Positions 7,776-16,852 of a stretch of DNA of 23,668 bases are shown one piece after another. This stretch comes from JAWLFI01 sp964626595 (GTDB lineage: Bacteria; Bacteroidota; Bacteroidia; Chitinophagales; Saprospiraceae). Below the pieces are notes generated by a model that saw only the letters and a program-made list of their open reading frames with translations, was not told the DNA's origin and did not search any database. Each line of letters begins with the position of its first letter. Within the stretch, counting starts at the first letter, position 1. The stretch spans positions 1 to 23,668 of the forward strand of contig CAZVFU010000033.1 of assembly GCA_964626595.1 (NCBI GenBank), given 5' to 3'. The position numbers were made by a program, and so were the translations under genes.

Positions 7776-10399
7776 ATGAAAACCAAATTGCTGAATGCAA
7801 TATTTCCAGTAGTCATTATATTTTTGACTATTCCACAGTTGTTCGGGCAACCCTATCAGCAAGTGGACTTAAAGGTGAATACCTCATATACATCTGATAC
7901 CATTTCAGGAGTGGCTCAAATTATCATTGATTATCCGCAAAATGGCAACTATTCTTTTGATGATGTGCCAGGTGGTTTCCTTCTCAATTATGAGCCGGAT
8001 AGTGGATTTACAGGCAAAGATACGGTTATCATCGAATACATGAATAATTCAGGTGGCGGCATAGAATATGAGGTGTTCTTTTTTCATGTAAAGCCCAGTT
8101 TGATATATTTAGTCAATGACTATTTCCCGGTTGCAAAAAACAATGATTACCAACCATTTGATGTTTTATCAAATGACCATGGTACTGATGTTCCATTCAA
8201 TTTAGATCAAATTTTGCAGACCAATAATGGATTTGCATACATTGACAGCGGTTCTGTATTTTTCAAACCCAGCCCTAACTTCGAAGGTATGTCTTCTGTG
8301 TTGTATAGGGCATGTGATAGTCTTGGATATTGCAGCACGGCACAAGCTCAGTTCATTGTTGTCGATACCAATAATATAGTCTCTGGAGACTCAATAGTAC
8401 TTTATACCCCTGAGGATACGCCCATACGGTTTATTTTACCAGACTCGGGATTCCAAGTAATAGAAAATCCTAATTTAGGTACTCTTACAAACGAAATTGA
8501 AGGCAGGGTGTTTGAATATTCGCCGTTTCAAAATACAAATGGAACAGATGTCCTGGAATTGGATAATGGTGCTTTTTCAAGAACTGTAGTTGTACATATT
8601 ATTGATGTACCTACACCCAATCAAAGAGTCGTAGATGACTATGTCTTCACTCACAAGAATGATGTGGTGGAATTCAATGTGTTATCAAACGATTTCATAA
8701 GTAGTGGCAGGGTGAATTCCTTTACATCCCCTCAGAACGGAACGGTGACTAAGCTAGGAGGGGGCAACTTTAGATTTACTCCCGACTCTAACTTCGAAGG
8801 CCTTACCCAATTCACCTATACTACTTGCATTTTTGGAGCCAATTGTGAGACAGGTCGTGTGAAGATTTTTGTTGGCAATCTGAATCCAGATAACAGGTCA
8901 AACTACAACCTAATTACCCCTAAAAATCGGGAATTAGTCATCAATTATGATGTACCCATTGCTAATTTCATGTTTGAGATTGCTCAGGATTGTTCAAATG
9001 GACAACTTAATATTTATCCAGGTCTGGATACGCTTTCGATTGGATGTGAAGAAGTAAGTGGTTATAATCTTGTGGTTTATACCCCAGATCCAGATTTTGT
9101 TGGGGAAGATGAATTTGATTTGGAGTATTGTGTAAACGGTGGAGTAGATTGTGAAATCGTTAAGATTAAGGTTGAAGTAATTGATCAGAATTTAGATTCT
9201 GTTTGTATATGTGCCGATGATTGCGTTTGGCCGGGTGATATTAATCACGATGGTAAAGTCGATATGGTCGACTTACTTTCGCTGGGGTGGAATATTGGTA
9301 TTGAAGGGGAAGAGCGGCCATATGCGCAGCCCACTGAATGGTTCGGGCAATATGCACCGAATTGGGATGAGGAGCAACAAAATAGAAGTAATTTAAAACA
9401 TTCAGATGTAGATGGTGACGGTTTTGTTAACGTCTCTGATAAAGATGGTATTGATTATTTCTATAATAAAGTTCATTCCATTTTAAATGACCCTATAAAA
9501 GAACCTCGTGTATATCCTATTATGCTTGAAATTGAAGGTCCTGAAAACCCAGAACCCGGAGATTATGTGCTAATGAATGTTATTGCAGGAACGGAAAACA
9601 ACCCTGCTTACAATCTTCACGGCTTGGAATTGAATTTTGATTTCCATCCCGATATTGTCGATACGTCATCGATTGAAATGTTCTTTACACCTACATCATG
9701 GCTGGTTTCTAATGATGCAAAAATAGATTTGGTCAAACATCAAGGACGTTCTATTGACGGTGCTGTCAGTAGAATTGATAGACGCGGTAGGGCTGGTTTT
9801 GGGCTCGTTGCTCAGGTCGGTTTTGTTGTGGAAGATGATATAGATGGTATTCGTGCTCAGGATAATATCATTACTTATAACATTGGGTTGTCCAGATCAA
9901 GTGTTATGCTTGGAGATGGTTCTTTATTGCAACTGGAAGACATATCTGTACCGCTTCGAATCAATATGTATGATCATAAGCCTCAGGAGTCCCTGACGGA
10001 AGAGGATGTTTTTGTCTTTCCCAATCCGGCAACGGATGTTGTAAATGTTCGAACGAATAAAAGCAATATCGCTTCATTAGAACTTATTGATATGCAGGGG
10101 AGAGTGATTTATACACAACGAAATTCTACTCCCAACCCGCAAAATGTCATAAGGCTGGCAAATGTGGTTCCCGGACTATACATACTTCGAGTTGAAAGTG
10201 AAGANNNNNNNNNNNNNNNNNNNNNNNNNNNNNNNNNNNNNNNNNNNNNNNNNNNNNNNNNNNNNNNNNNNNNNNNNNNNNNNNNNNNNNNNNNNNNNNN
10301 NNNNTAAGGCTGGCAAATGTGGTTCCCGGACTATACATACTTCGAGTTGAAAGTGAAGACGGAACCTGGGTTTCAAAAAAAGTTCAGGTTGTAGATTAA
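7776..10399 (+). CDS. T9SS-secreted multidomain protein with cadherin-like repeats and dockerin-like EF-hands (contains assembly gap)
   Basis: Signal peptide: residues 1-25, ending LFGQ. Cadherin/Ig-like repeats follow, each closing with a P-D/S-x-x-F-x-G turn (about 73, 165, 335 and 437); the last three are followed by a Cys pair (ACDSLGYC, TCIFGANC, YCVNGGVDC). A dockerin-like segment has two calcium-binding loops, DINHDGKVDMVD (about 488-499) and DVDGDGFVNVSD (about 544-555), flanking a W-rich stretch. From about 747 (VFPNPATDVVNV) runs a type A T9SS sorting domain, so the protein should cross the outer membrane and be released or anchored. A run of 100 N at 10205-10304 is flanked by identical 55-base copies; removing the Ns and one copy restores the frame and gives a normal end (GLYILRVESEDGTWVSKKVQ) at the TAA 10397-10399, 822 residues. 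As printed, the frame breaks at 10305. Probable roles are adhesion or structure; no enzyme domain is seen. Confidence 0.85.
10150..10204 (+). repeat. 55-bp exact direct repeat, copy 1 (left of N gap)
   Basis: Identical, base for base, to 10305-10359, and ends exactly at the first N. Reads in frame as the end of the T9SS domain. Interpreted as a contig-end k-mer overlap, not a biological repeat. Confidence 0.95.
10205..10304. other. assembly gap of exactly 100 N
   Basis: A run of 100 N, the conventional size for a gap of unknown length, bounded on both sides by the same 55 bases. The true distance is most simply minus 55, meaning the two contigs overlap and nothing is missing. Confidence 0.97.
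10305..10359 (+). repeat. 55-bp exact direct repeat, copy 2 (right of N gap)
   Basis: Second copy of 10150-10204, starting at the first base after the Ns. In this copy the sequence continues GACGGAACCTGG and on to the natural stop of the secreted protein. Confidence 0.95.
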
Positions 10400-10541
10400 A
10401 GATTCAGCTTGGATTTCAGAAATGCATTTGATATTTACGCCTAATATTTTCTGAACTCAAAATTCTGTATATACACTTTCAGTCTTTTATATATACTTGT
10501 ATTTAAAGAAGAATACTTATAGCTGTTGAGCAGATAGTAGT

Positions 10542-11273
10542 TTAGAGTCTATTCTCGTTTATAACCTCAAGGATTTCATCTCTATAATTTTTCCCAATAG
10601 GTATCAATTTCTTTTCTCCACCCAAGCGAATCTCTACTGAGTTTCCGATTACAGCTTCTATTTTATCTAAAGCAATGATATAAGAGCGATGAACTCGCAT
10701 GAATAAATTTGAGGGCAACTTCTCCTCTAATCCTTTCATGGTTTGTAAGGTTACAATACGGTCTTTTGCACGCTTTATAATAACATAATCTTTTAAACCT
10801 TCTATGTAATAAATATCATCAAATCTAACCTTGGTAAGCTTCTTGTCCGCTTTTACGTATATGAATGGCGGGGCTGTATTTGAGGTTTGTTCGTTCACAG
10901 ACGAGTTTGACTCTGATAATCTGAGGCTTGCTTTTTGTATGGCCTTTAAAAACCGGTCAAATGTGAATGGCTTCAATAAATAATCCACTGCATTAAGATC
11001 AAATCCTTCCACTGCAAAATTAGAATAGGCGGTGGTAAAAATAACGCAGGGAGGATGAGTTAAACTTTTCAATAGCTCAATACCACTAATTTGTGGCATT
11101 TTAATATCCAATATCATCAGATCATAATGTTCGTTGGCTAGTTCTTTGGAGGCTTCCATGGCAGATGAGCATTTTTTACCGATTGTTAAGGCTGGTATTT
11201 TATCTGCAAAATTTTGAATTACCTCAAGTGCCAGAGGCTCATCGTCAATGGCAATAGCGTTAATATTTTTCAT
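10542..11273 (-). CDS. LytTR-family response regulator
   Basis: A 243-residue two-component response regulator. The receiver domain (about 1-120) shows the acidic pair D10/D11, the phosphoacceptor D56 in LMILDIKMP, T80 and K101 (LLKPF). The C-terminal part (about 135-240) is a LytTR DNA-binding domain, with YVKADKKLTKVRFDDIYYIE at its start and MRVHRSYIIALDKIEAV further on. The gene starts inside the end of its histidine-kinase gene (14-base overlap), so the two are translationally coupled and form a cognate pair. The regulated genes cannot be told from the sequence; the adjacent secreted protein converges with it and is not in the operon. In Bacteroidota such pairs are numerous and mostly uncharacterised. 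Confidence 0.92.
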   Translation of the reverse strand: MKNINAIAIDDEPLALEVIQNFADKIPALTIGKKCSSAMEASKELANEHYDLMILDIKMPQISGIELLKSLTHPPCVIFTTAYSNFAVEGFDLNAVDYLLKPFTFDRFLKAIQKASLRLSESNSSVNEQTSNTAPPFIYVKADKKLTKVRFDDIYYIEGLKDYVIIKRAKDRIVTLQTMKGLEEKLPSNLFMRVHRSYIIALDKIEAVIGNSVEIRLGGEKKLIPIGKNYRDEILEVINENRL

Positions 11274-12333
11274 CTGAACTTAAGTTAATAGTCAATGTAA
11301 TCTTAAATTGTTTAGGGCTTTTCTCAATATCCAAAGTGTGCTCATCAGGATAAAGCAAATTTAACCGTCGCTTTATATTTTCTAAGCCTATACCGCTTGA
11401 ATCTGATTTGGATTTAGACTTTTGGACCCACATATGTTGGTCTTTTTCTTCTGGCACACTATTTTCTATCAACAAGGTAACCATTTCTTCCTGAAAGAGA
11501 AAGGAAATAGATATCCAACCTTGTCCTATACGATTACTTAACCCATGTTTGAACGCATTTTCAAAAAATGGAATAAATAACAATGGAGCGATTTTTTGAT
11601 CTTGGATTTCCCCCTCGAGCTTGAAATCGATTTCGACATCTTCTCCATATCTCAATCGCTCGAGTTCGACATAGTTTCCCATGAATTTAACCTCTTTGTC
11701 TAATAACACTTTGGGTTCATTGCAATCGTAAAGCATGTACCTCATTATTTCAGAGAGTCGAATAAGCATCTCTGGTGCCAAGTCTGATTTTTTGAGGGTC
11801 AGGGCGTATAAGCTGTTGAGAGTGTTAAAGAGGAAGTGGGGATTAATTTGGGATCTTAAGAATTTGAGTTCCGATTGCAAGTTTTCTTTTTCGAGTTCCC
11901 TCATGCGGCGCTGGTCTTCTACCCAGTTTATTACGATTTTAGCTGTTGTTGTTACTCCCCCTACTATTAGAAAAGAGAGAAAAGTAAACCACTGCGAGCT
12001 TAAAACTTCATTTTGGAGGTCTGCCATTCCCCAAAAGCGTAAATAATAAACGAGACTGCGCAAAGGGGTGAGTATAAGAGCTGAAGTAAAGAATAATAGA
12101 AAATAAGTTACAACTGACCGTTGTTTTAAAAAATTGGGGATTAAATAAAATGCATTGAAATAGACATAAAACGCAAAAAAAACAAGCGCAATGATTACAT
12201 TGCTAATATTAAACCAGCTAAATGGTGAATCATTCGATATGATAATGAGATAAAGGCCAAATATTATCCATAGTACCAAATGGAAAATACCTTTTCCAGA
12301 AATTAATCCCGCTAGTTTTTTAAAGGAGGGCAT
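11260..12333 (-). CDS. LytS-type sensor histidine kinase (His_kinase family)
   Basis: A 357-residue membrane histidine kinase. Four hydrophobic segments at about 15-33, 44-66, 75-97 and 114-133 form the N-terminal sensor, with little periplasmic sequence. A short coiled segment (about 138-160, QRRMRELEKENLQSELKFL) leads to the phosphoacceptor motif SQINPHFLFNTLNSLY, with His166. The ATPase part contains PLLFIPFFENAFKHG (N-box) and SSGIGLENIKRRL (G-box). With no large sensory domain, the signal may be sensed in or at the membrane. It forms an operon with the LytTR regulator just downstream and is divergent from the pterin operon across 116 bases. Confidence 0.92.
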   Translation of the reverse strand: MPSFKKLAGLISGKGIFHLVLWIIFGLYLIIISNDSPFSWFNISNVIIALVFFAFYVYFNAFYLIPNFLKQRSVVTYFLLFFTSALILTPLRSLVYYLRFWGMADLQNEVLSSQWFTFLSFLIVGGVTTTAKIVINWVEDQRRMRELEKENLQSELKFLRSQINPHFLFNTLNSLYALTLKKSDLAPEMLIRLSEIMRYMLYDCNEPKVLLDKEVKFMGNYVELERLRYGEDVEIDFKLEGEIQDQKIAPLLFIPFFENAFKHGLSNRIGQGWISISFLFQEEMVTLLIENSVPEEKDQHMWVQKSKSKSDSSGIGLENIKRRLNLLYPDEHTLDIEKSPKQFKITLTINLSSDEKY

Positions 12334-12389
12334 AGTTTAGATTGACTTCTAAAGTATGATATTCTTATTACATATCTGCATACCTGAAA

Positions 12390-12397
12390 CAAAATTA
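12390..12397 (-). promoter_or_regulatory. possible -7 promoter element for the lytS-lytTR operon (TAATTTTG)
   Basis: On the minus strand TAATTTTG is an exact TAnnTTTG match, about 57 bases before the ATG at 12333. No clear -33 TTTG is present at the usual distance, so this is tentative. Confidence 0.3.
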
Positions 12398-12424
12398 TCA
12401 GTTCGTTTCTCCATCGGTAAAACG

Positions 12425-12432
12425 TATATTTG
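12425..12432 (+). promoter_or_regulatory. -7 promoter element of the pterin-fabD-ABC-F operon (TATATTTG)
   Basis: TATATTTG followed by CA is an exact Bacteroidota -7 match. It ends 17 bases before the ATG at 12450, predicting a very short leader. TTCG at 12402-12405, 19 bases upstream, is a one-mismatch -33 candidate. Position and spacing make this the best promoter in the window. Confidence 0.55.
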
Positions 12433-12449
12433 CATCGTAAATAAAGCTT

Positions 12450-12863
12450 ATGGTTGAAATTACACGAGTGGAAAAATTTAATGCCGCTCATAAACTTTGG
12501 GTAGAGGAATGGAGTGAACAGAAAAACAAAGATGTTTTTGGTAAATGTTCAAATAAGAATTGGCACGGTCATAACTATTACCTGCACGTAACCCTCAAGG
12601 GCACTCCAGATCCTCTAACAGGATTTGTTGTAGATGTAAAGCACCTTTCTCAAATTATTAAGACTAAAGTTGTGGATTATCTAGATCACTCCAACCTTAA
12701 CTTAGATGTACCTTTTATTCCAAAGGGAATGCAGCCTACGACAGAAAATCTAATTATTCAAATATGGAAAGAGTTAGAACCTCATATACCTGGAGAGGCT
12801 AAACTATATAAACTAAAGCTGTATGAAACCGATACGATTTATGCGGAATACTATGGAGAATAG
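12450..12863 (+). CDS. 6-pyruvoyl-tetrahydropterin synthase family enzyme (PTPS-II type motif)
   Basis: A 137-residue enzyme of the PTPS/QueD family, which acts on dihydroneopterin triphosphate, the FolE product. Zinc ligands are H14, H39 and H41; the catalytic Cys is C33, with H80 (LDHSNLN), E99 (PTTEN) and E126 also in expected places. The spacing between the Cys and the HGH is five residues (C-SNKNW-HGH), the form of eukaryotic-type PTPS that makes 6-pyruvoyl-tetrahydropterin for tetrahydrobiopterin; queuosine QueD normally has three. It is the first gene of the run and is three bases ahead of folE. Databases would often call it queD or 6-carboxytetrahydropterin synthase; the motif argues against that, but dual activity is possible. 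Confidence 0.88.
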   Translation: MVEITRVEKFNAAHKLWVEEWSEQKNKDVFGKCSNKNWHGHNYYLHVTLKGTPDPLTGFVVDVKHLSQIIKTKVVDYLDHSNLNLDVPFIPKGMQPTTENLIIQIWKELEPHIPGEAKLYKLKLYETDTIYAEYYGE

Positions 12864-12866
12864 CTT

Positions 12867-13472
12867 ATGAAAGATAATAATAAGGGCAGAGACGGCGACC
12901 ATTCCGATAGCCGTATAGAAGAAATGAAAAAGCTTTATCATGGACTGATTGAATTAGTTGGTGAGGATACACAGCGTCAGGGTTTGTTGAAAACTCCAGA
13001 ACGTGCAGCTAAGTCATTACAATTTTTAACTCGAGGTTACACTCAAGACGCAAGAGGAATCTTATCGGGAGCATTGTTTGAAGAGGATTATGATGAGATG
13101 GTCATTGTGAAGGATATTGAGCTTTACAGCCTCTGCGAGCATCATCTGCTTCCATTTTTTGGCAAAGCTCATGTTGCCTATATACCAAATGGAAAAATTG
13201 TAGGCTTAAGCAAAATTCCTCGAATCATTGATGTCTTTGCTCGGCGTTTTCAAGTACAAGAGCGTCTTACAACAGAAATTTTAGAATCAATTGATGAGGT
13301 ATTGAATCCACAAGGTGTAGCCGTTGTTATCGAAGCACATCATATGTGCATGATGATGAGAGGAGTGGAGAAGCAAAATTCTGTGACAACCACTTCAGCA
13401 TTTACAGGAGCGTTTAGCGAAATCCAAACGCGTAATGAGTTTTTAAACCTAATATCATCCTCACTTAGATAG
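12867..13472 (+). CDS. folE: GTP cyclohydrolase I
   Basis: A 201-residue type IA GTP cyclohydrolase, which opens GTP and forms 7,8-dihydroneopterin triphosphate, the first step to folate, tetrahydrobiopterin and queuosine. The zinc site is C90 and H93 (SLCEHHLLPFFGKAHVAY) with C161 (HMCMMMRG). The segments GLSKIPRIIDVFARRFQVQERL and SVTTTSAFTGAF complete the signature. The first 20 residues are polar and probably disordered. It starts three bases after the PTPS-type gene, whose substrate is this enzyme's product, and is followed by fabD 11 bases on. The presence of the zinc Cys pair means it is the ordinary zinc-dependent form rather than FolE2. Confidence 0.96.
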   Translation: MKDNNKGRDGDHSDSRIEEMKKLYHGLIELVGEDTQRQGLLKTPERAAKSLQFLTRGYTQDARGILSGALFEEDYDEMVIVKDIELYSLCEHHLLPFFGKAHVAYIPNGKIVGLSKIPRIIDVFARRFQVQERLTTEILESIDEVLNPQGVAVVIEAHHMCMMMRGVEKQNSVTTTSAFTGAFSEIQTRNEFLNLISSSLR

Positions 13473-13483
13473 AAAATTAGATT

Positions 13484-14359
13484 ATGAAAGCATTTGTTTT
13501 TCCGGGTCAGGCTAGTCAATTCCCAGGTATGGGAAAAAATATTTATGATCAATATTCGGATAGTCATGCCTTTTTTGAAGAAGCTAATGACATTTTGGGG
13601 TTTGATATTAAAAAAATCATGTTTGAAGGGAGCACAGATGAACTTAAACAAACCGATGTTACTCAACCCGCTGTGTTTCTTTACTCTTACCTATCGTATG
13701 CCATGAAAGAAGGAAAGCCAAAACCAGGTGCCATGGCTGGTCACTCTCTTGGCGAGATTACCGCTCTTGTTGCTTCCGGGGCACTAACATTCAACGATGG
13801 TTTGCGACTAGTAAAATCACGTGCGAATGCCATGCAAAAGGCTTGTGAACTTGAAAATAGTTCTATGGCGGCCATAGTAGGCCTTTCGGACGAAGCAGTC
13901 CGAAAGGTTTGTCACGATATACGGGAATCAGTAATAGCAGCAAATTTTAATTGTCCGGGGCAGGTCGTCATATCCGGTAGTCAGGTAGGAGTTGAAATTG
14001 CTATTGAGAAGTTGAAATCTGAAGGGGCAAAACGCGCTCTACCTTTAGCGGTGGGAGGAGCTTTTCATTCTCGTTTCATGAAGCCCGCCGAAGATGATTT
14101 ACGAGAAAAAATTAAATCCACATCTTTTTCTGCTCCATCGTGTCCCATTTATCAAAATGTTGATGCCAAACCGCATATTGATCCAGAGGAAATTCAGGAT
14201 AATTTAATTTCTCAACTCACATCGCCCGTATTGTGGACTCAAACTATGGAGCAAATGATTAGCGATGGAGTCGATGAATTTATTGAATGCGGTGGTAAAG
14301 TCTTATCCGGCTTTGTTAAAAGAGTGGACCGGAAATTCCCGACTCAGCAAATTACATAA
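13484..14359 (+). CDS. fabD: malonyl-CoA:ACP transacylase
   Basis: A 291-residue enzyme that moves malonyl from CoA to acyl-carrier protein for fatty-acid elongation in the cytoplasm. All landmarks are present: the oxyanion-hole FPGQASQFPGMG near 6-17, the nucleophile S88 in GHSLGE, R113 (KSRANAMQ) that binds the malonyl carboxylate, and the catalytic H195 in AFHSRFM. Length is close to the usual 300-310 residues. It stands apart from other fab genes, within a mixed operon between folE and yqgE, so it is likely constitutive. A polyketide-type transacylase is unlikely given the housekeeping context. Confidence 0.95.
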   Translation: MKAFVFPGQASQFPGMGKNIYDQYSDSHAFFEEANDILGFDIKKIMFEGSTDELKQTDVTQPAVFLYSYLSYAMKEGKPKPGAMAGHSLGEITALVASGALTFNDGLRLVKSRANAMQKACELENSSMAAIVGLSDEAVRKVCHDIRESVIAANFNCPGQVVISGSQVGVEIAIEKLKSEGAKRALPLAVGGAFHSRFMKPAEDDLREKIKSTSFSAPSCPIYQNVDAKPHIDPEEIQDNLISQLTSPVLWTQTMEQMISDGVDEFIECGGKVLSGFVKRVDRKFPTQQIT

Positions 14360-14370
14360 AAGATTATTTG

Positions 14371-14931
14371 ATGGATTTTAATTTGGTTGAAAAGTCGAGT
14401 CTTTTGATTTCGGATCCCTATTTGTATGATCAAAACTTTAGGCGATCAGTAGTTCTATTATCTGAACATTCTATTGACGGTGGTAGTATAGGGTTTATTC
14501 TAAATAAACCGCTCAAAATTCCCGTAGATACATTACTTTCAGACTTTCCGGATTTTTCATCAAACGTATTTTATGGAGGTCCTGTAAATACTGAGCGTAT
14601 CCATTTTATACATACTGCCGGTGACATATTAGATGGGAGTATTCCTATATCTGATGGTTTATACTGGGGGGGAGATTATACGAAACTGAAGTTTTTGGTA
14701 CAATCGCAACTCATAACTGAGAAAAATATTCGATTTTTTGTTGGATATTCAGGGTGGGATTATAAGCAGCTTCAGGAAGAAATGGAATCTGGGTCATGGT
14801 TGGTCGGAAAGAGCGACATAAATTATATTTTTAACTCCAGGCCCAAATCATTGTGGAAGGAAGTATTACAAAATATGGGAGGACGATTTGCTGTTATAGG
14901 GCAGATGTCCGATCATTTTTTACTCAATTAG
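14371..14931 (+). CDS. yqgE: YqgE/AlgH family protein
   Basis: A 186-residue protein of the conserved YqgE/AlgH family, whose biochemical role is not settled; AlgH of Pseudomonas was named from alginate regulation. The family signature is clear: LLISDPYLYDQNFRRSVVLL near 11-30, GSIGFILNKPL near 39-49, VFYGGPV near 66-72, and FFVGYSGWDYKQLQEEM near 126-142. No signal peptide or membrane segment is visible. Translation starts at the ATG at 14371, since the codon at 14368 is TTG directly before it. It lies 11 bases after fabD and 4 bases before the ABC-F gene, so it is within the operon. Confidence 0.92.
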   Translation: MDFNLVEKSSLLISDPYLYDQNFRRSVVLLSEHSIDGGSIGFILNKPLKIPVDTLLSDFPDFSSNVFYGGPVNTERIHFIHTAGDILDGSIPISDGLYWGGDYTKLKFLVQSQLITEKNIRFFVGYSGWDYKQLQEEMESGSWLVGKSDINYIFNSRPKSLWKEVLQNMGGRFAVIGQMSDHFLLN

Positions 14932-14935
14932 GACT

Positions 14936-16852
14936 ATGTTAGATGTTATAGATTTAAGTTTACACTTTGGGGAAAGGGCCATAGCTAAATCTTTGAGCTT
15001 TTCTGTCCGACGAAAAGAGCGTGCTGGACTTGCAGGGAAAAATGGAGCTGGAAAGTCGACTCTATTGAAATTAATTGCAGGGGAATTAAAGCCCGATTCG
15101 GGCCAAATTTCTATTGAAAAGAGGGCGACCATAGGTTATCTACATCAAGATTTGAACTCACTTACGGATAAAAGTATTCGGAACGAGATTAAATCTGCGC
15201 TTTCGATTCTCGAATCATTGAAACATGAATATGAGAATATTCAAAATGAGATGGCTGAGCGGACCGATTATGAAAGTGACAGTTACATGGATTTACTCGA
15301 TCGGTTTGATCAGGTACAAACTAAGTATTTATACTATGATCCCGATCAGATAGAAAAGCAAATTGAACTGATCGCTATGGGGCTAGGTTTCAAGCGGGAA
15401 CAGCTGGATGAGTCTGTTGAAATTTTAAGTGGAGGGTGGAAGATGAGAGTTGAATTAGCAAAATTGCTTATTCAAAAACCGGATTTATTGCTTTTGGATG
15501 AGCCAACCAACCACCTGGACATCGAATCTATTATGTGGATGGAAGAATGGCTTAACGGTTATGATGGGGCTTCTATCATCATTTCCCATGATATTGAATT
15601 TTTGAATAATACGACTACAAGAACTCTTGAAATTGTAAATGGGAAAATCAGAGACTACCCTTTTCCATACACTAAGTATAAGCGAGTCCGAGCAGAGGAG
15701 ATGGAACAACTACAAAACGCTTACGATAATCAACAACGACTAATCAAACAAAAAGAACAAACCATTGACCGGTTCAAGGCCAAAGCTACAAAAGCTAAAA
15801 TGGCTCAAAGTATGATTAAAGAACTGGATCGAATGGATCGGCTGGATCCGCCTGATGAGGACTCAAAGCAAATAAATATTACTTTCCCTCCAGCCACAAG
15901 GTCTGGTGCTGTAGTTTATGAAGCCATAAACCTGGGTCATGCATATGAGGATAATCAGGTATTTACTGATTTAGATTTGAAAATTGAACGAGGAGATCGA
16001 ATTGCGTTTGTTGGTCAAAACGGTCAGGGCAAGTCAACTCTGGCAAAAATTATTGCTGGTGAATTAATCCCCTCCGAGGGTTCTTTAAAAGTGGGGCATA
16101 ATGTTCATTTGGGATATTTTGCTCAAAACCAAGCCGAAAAGTTAAATCGGGATTTGACAGTTCAGCAAGTTGCTGAAAATGCTGCTAGTGCAGATACGCT
16201 ATCGAAAGTCAGAAGTATTCTGGGGGCTTTTTTATTTCCGGGAGAGGAGGTTGAGAAAAGTGTAAAGGTATTATCTGGAGGCGAACGCTCTCGCCTTGCT
16301 ATTTCACTTTTAATGCATGATAATTATAATGTCTTACTGCTAGATGAGCCCACAAATCACTTAGATATATATTCAAAAGAGGTACTGAAGGAAGCTCTTC
16401 AGTCTTACGACGGAACCTTACTTATTATTTCTCACGACAGGGGATTTTTAAAAGGTCTGGCTGAAAAAACGCTTTCATTTCGCGATAATGAAATTAAATT
16501 ACATTTAGACGATGTCGAGACGTATTTGAAGAACCAAAAAATTCAAGACATGAGAGCCCTGGAACTGGATACGCCTACTTCTAATGGTGTGCGAAAAGAT
16601 AAATCTAAAAAAGCAGTTTCAACTCTCTCTGAAGAAGAAGAGCGAAGGCTTCGAAAGAAGGTGAATCAAATAGAAAGAGAAATCACACGTATCGCCACTA
16701 AGATTGATAAACTGGAGGAGAAGATGGCCAAAGAAAACTTTTATGCCTCCGATGAGGCCAAGGATGTTGGACAAACGCACTCCAGATTAAAGGAAGAGCA
16801 AGAACAAAAAGAGTTAGAGTGGGAACGGGTTGTCAATAAATTAGACAGCTAA
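14936..16852 (+). CDS. ABC-F family ATPase (Uup/YdiF-like)
   Basis: A 638-residue protein with two ATPase cassettes and no membrane segments, the mark of the ABC-F translation-factor family that binds the ribosomal E site. First cassette: Walker A GKNGAGKST near 34-42, signature LSGGWKMR near 164, Walker B LLLLDEPTNHLD near 184. The charged linker with the tRNA-interacting motif lies near 235-300 (YDNQQRLIKQKEQTIDRF). Second cassette: GQNGQGKST near 362, LSGGERSR near 446, LLLDEPTNHLD near 468. The C-terminus (about 560-638) is a coiled coil as in Uup. It is the last gene of the five-gene run. It is probably a housekeeping factor, not a resistance gene; members Uup, YdiF and EttA cannot be told apart with certainty. 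Confidence 0.93.
   Translation: MLDVIDLSLHFGERAIAKSLSFSVRRKERAGLAGKNGAGKSTLLKLIAGELKPDSGQISIEKRATIGYLHQDLNSLTDKSIRNEIKSALSILESLKHEYENIQNEMAERTDYESDSYMDLLDRFDQVQTKYLYYDPDQIEKQIELIAMGLGFKREQLDESVEILSGGWKMRVELAKLLIQKPDLLLLDEPTNHLDIESIMWMEEWLNGYDGASIIISHDIEFLNNTTTRTLEIVNGKIRDYPFPYTKYKRVRAEEMEQLQNAYDNQQRLIKQKEQTIDRFKAKATKAKMAQSMIKELDRMDRLDPPDEDSKQINITFPPATRSGAVVYEAINLGHAYEDNQVFTDLDLKIERGDRIAFVGQNGQGKSTLAKIIAGELIPSEGSLKVGHNVHLGYFAQNQAEKLNRDLTVQQVAENAASADTLSKVRSILGAFLFPGEEVEKSVKVLSGGERSRLAISLLMHDNYNVLLLDEPTNHLDIYSKEVLKEALQSYDGTLLIISHDRGFLKGLAEKTLSFRDNEIKLHLDDVETYLKNQKIQDMRALELDTPTSNGVRKDKSKKAVSTLSEEEERRLRKKVNQIEREITRIATKIDKLEEKMAKENFYASDEAKDVGQTHSRLKEEQEQKELEWERVVNKLDS

Noticed and set aside
10150..10359. 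A biological tandem repeat in the secreted protein
   Set aside because: The copies abut a 100-N block exactly, and only removal of one copy restores the reading frame and the T9SS ending.
10467..10496. Hairpin GTATATA/TATATAC between the secreted protein and the LytTR gene, possible bidirectional terminator
   Set aside because: The stem is pure AT-type, the loop is 16 bases, and there is no T-tract; too weak to call.
14936..16852. Antibiotic-resistance ABC-F protein
   Set aside because: It has the C-terminal coiled coil of Uup-type housekeeping members and sits in a housekeeping operon, with no resistance context.
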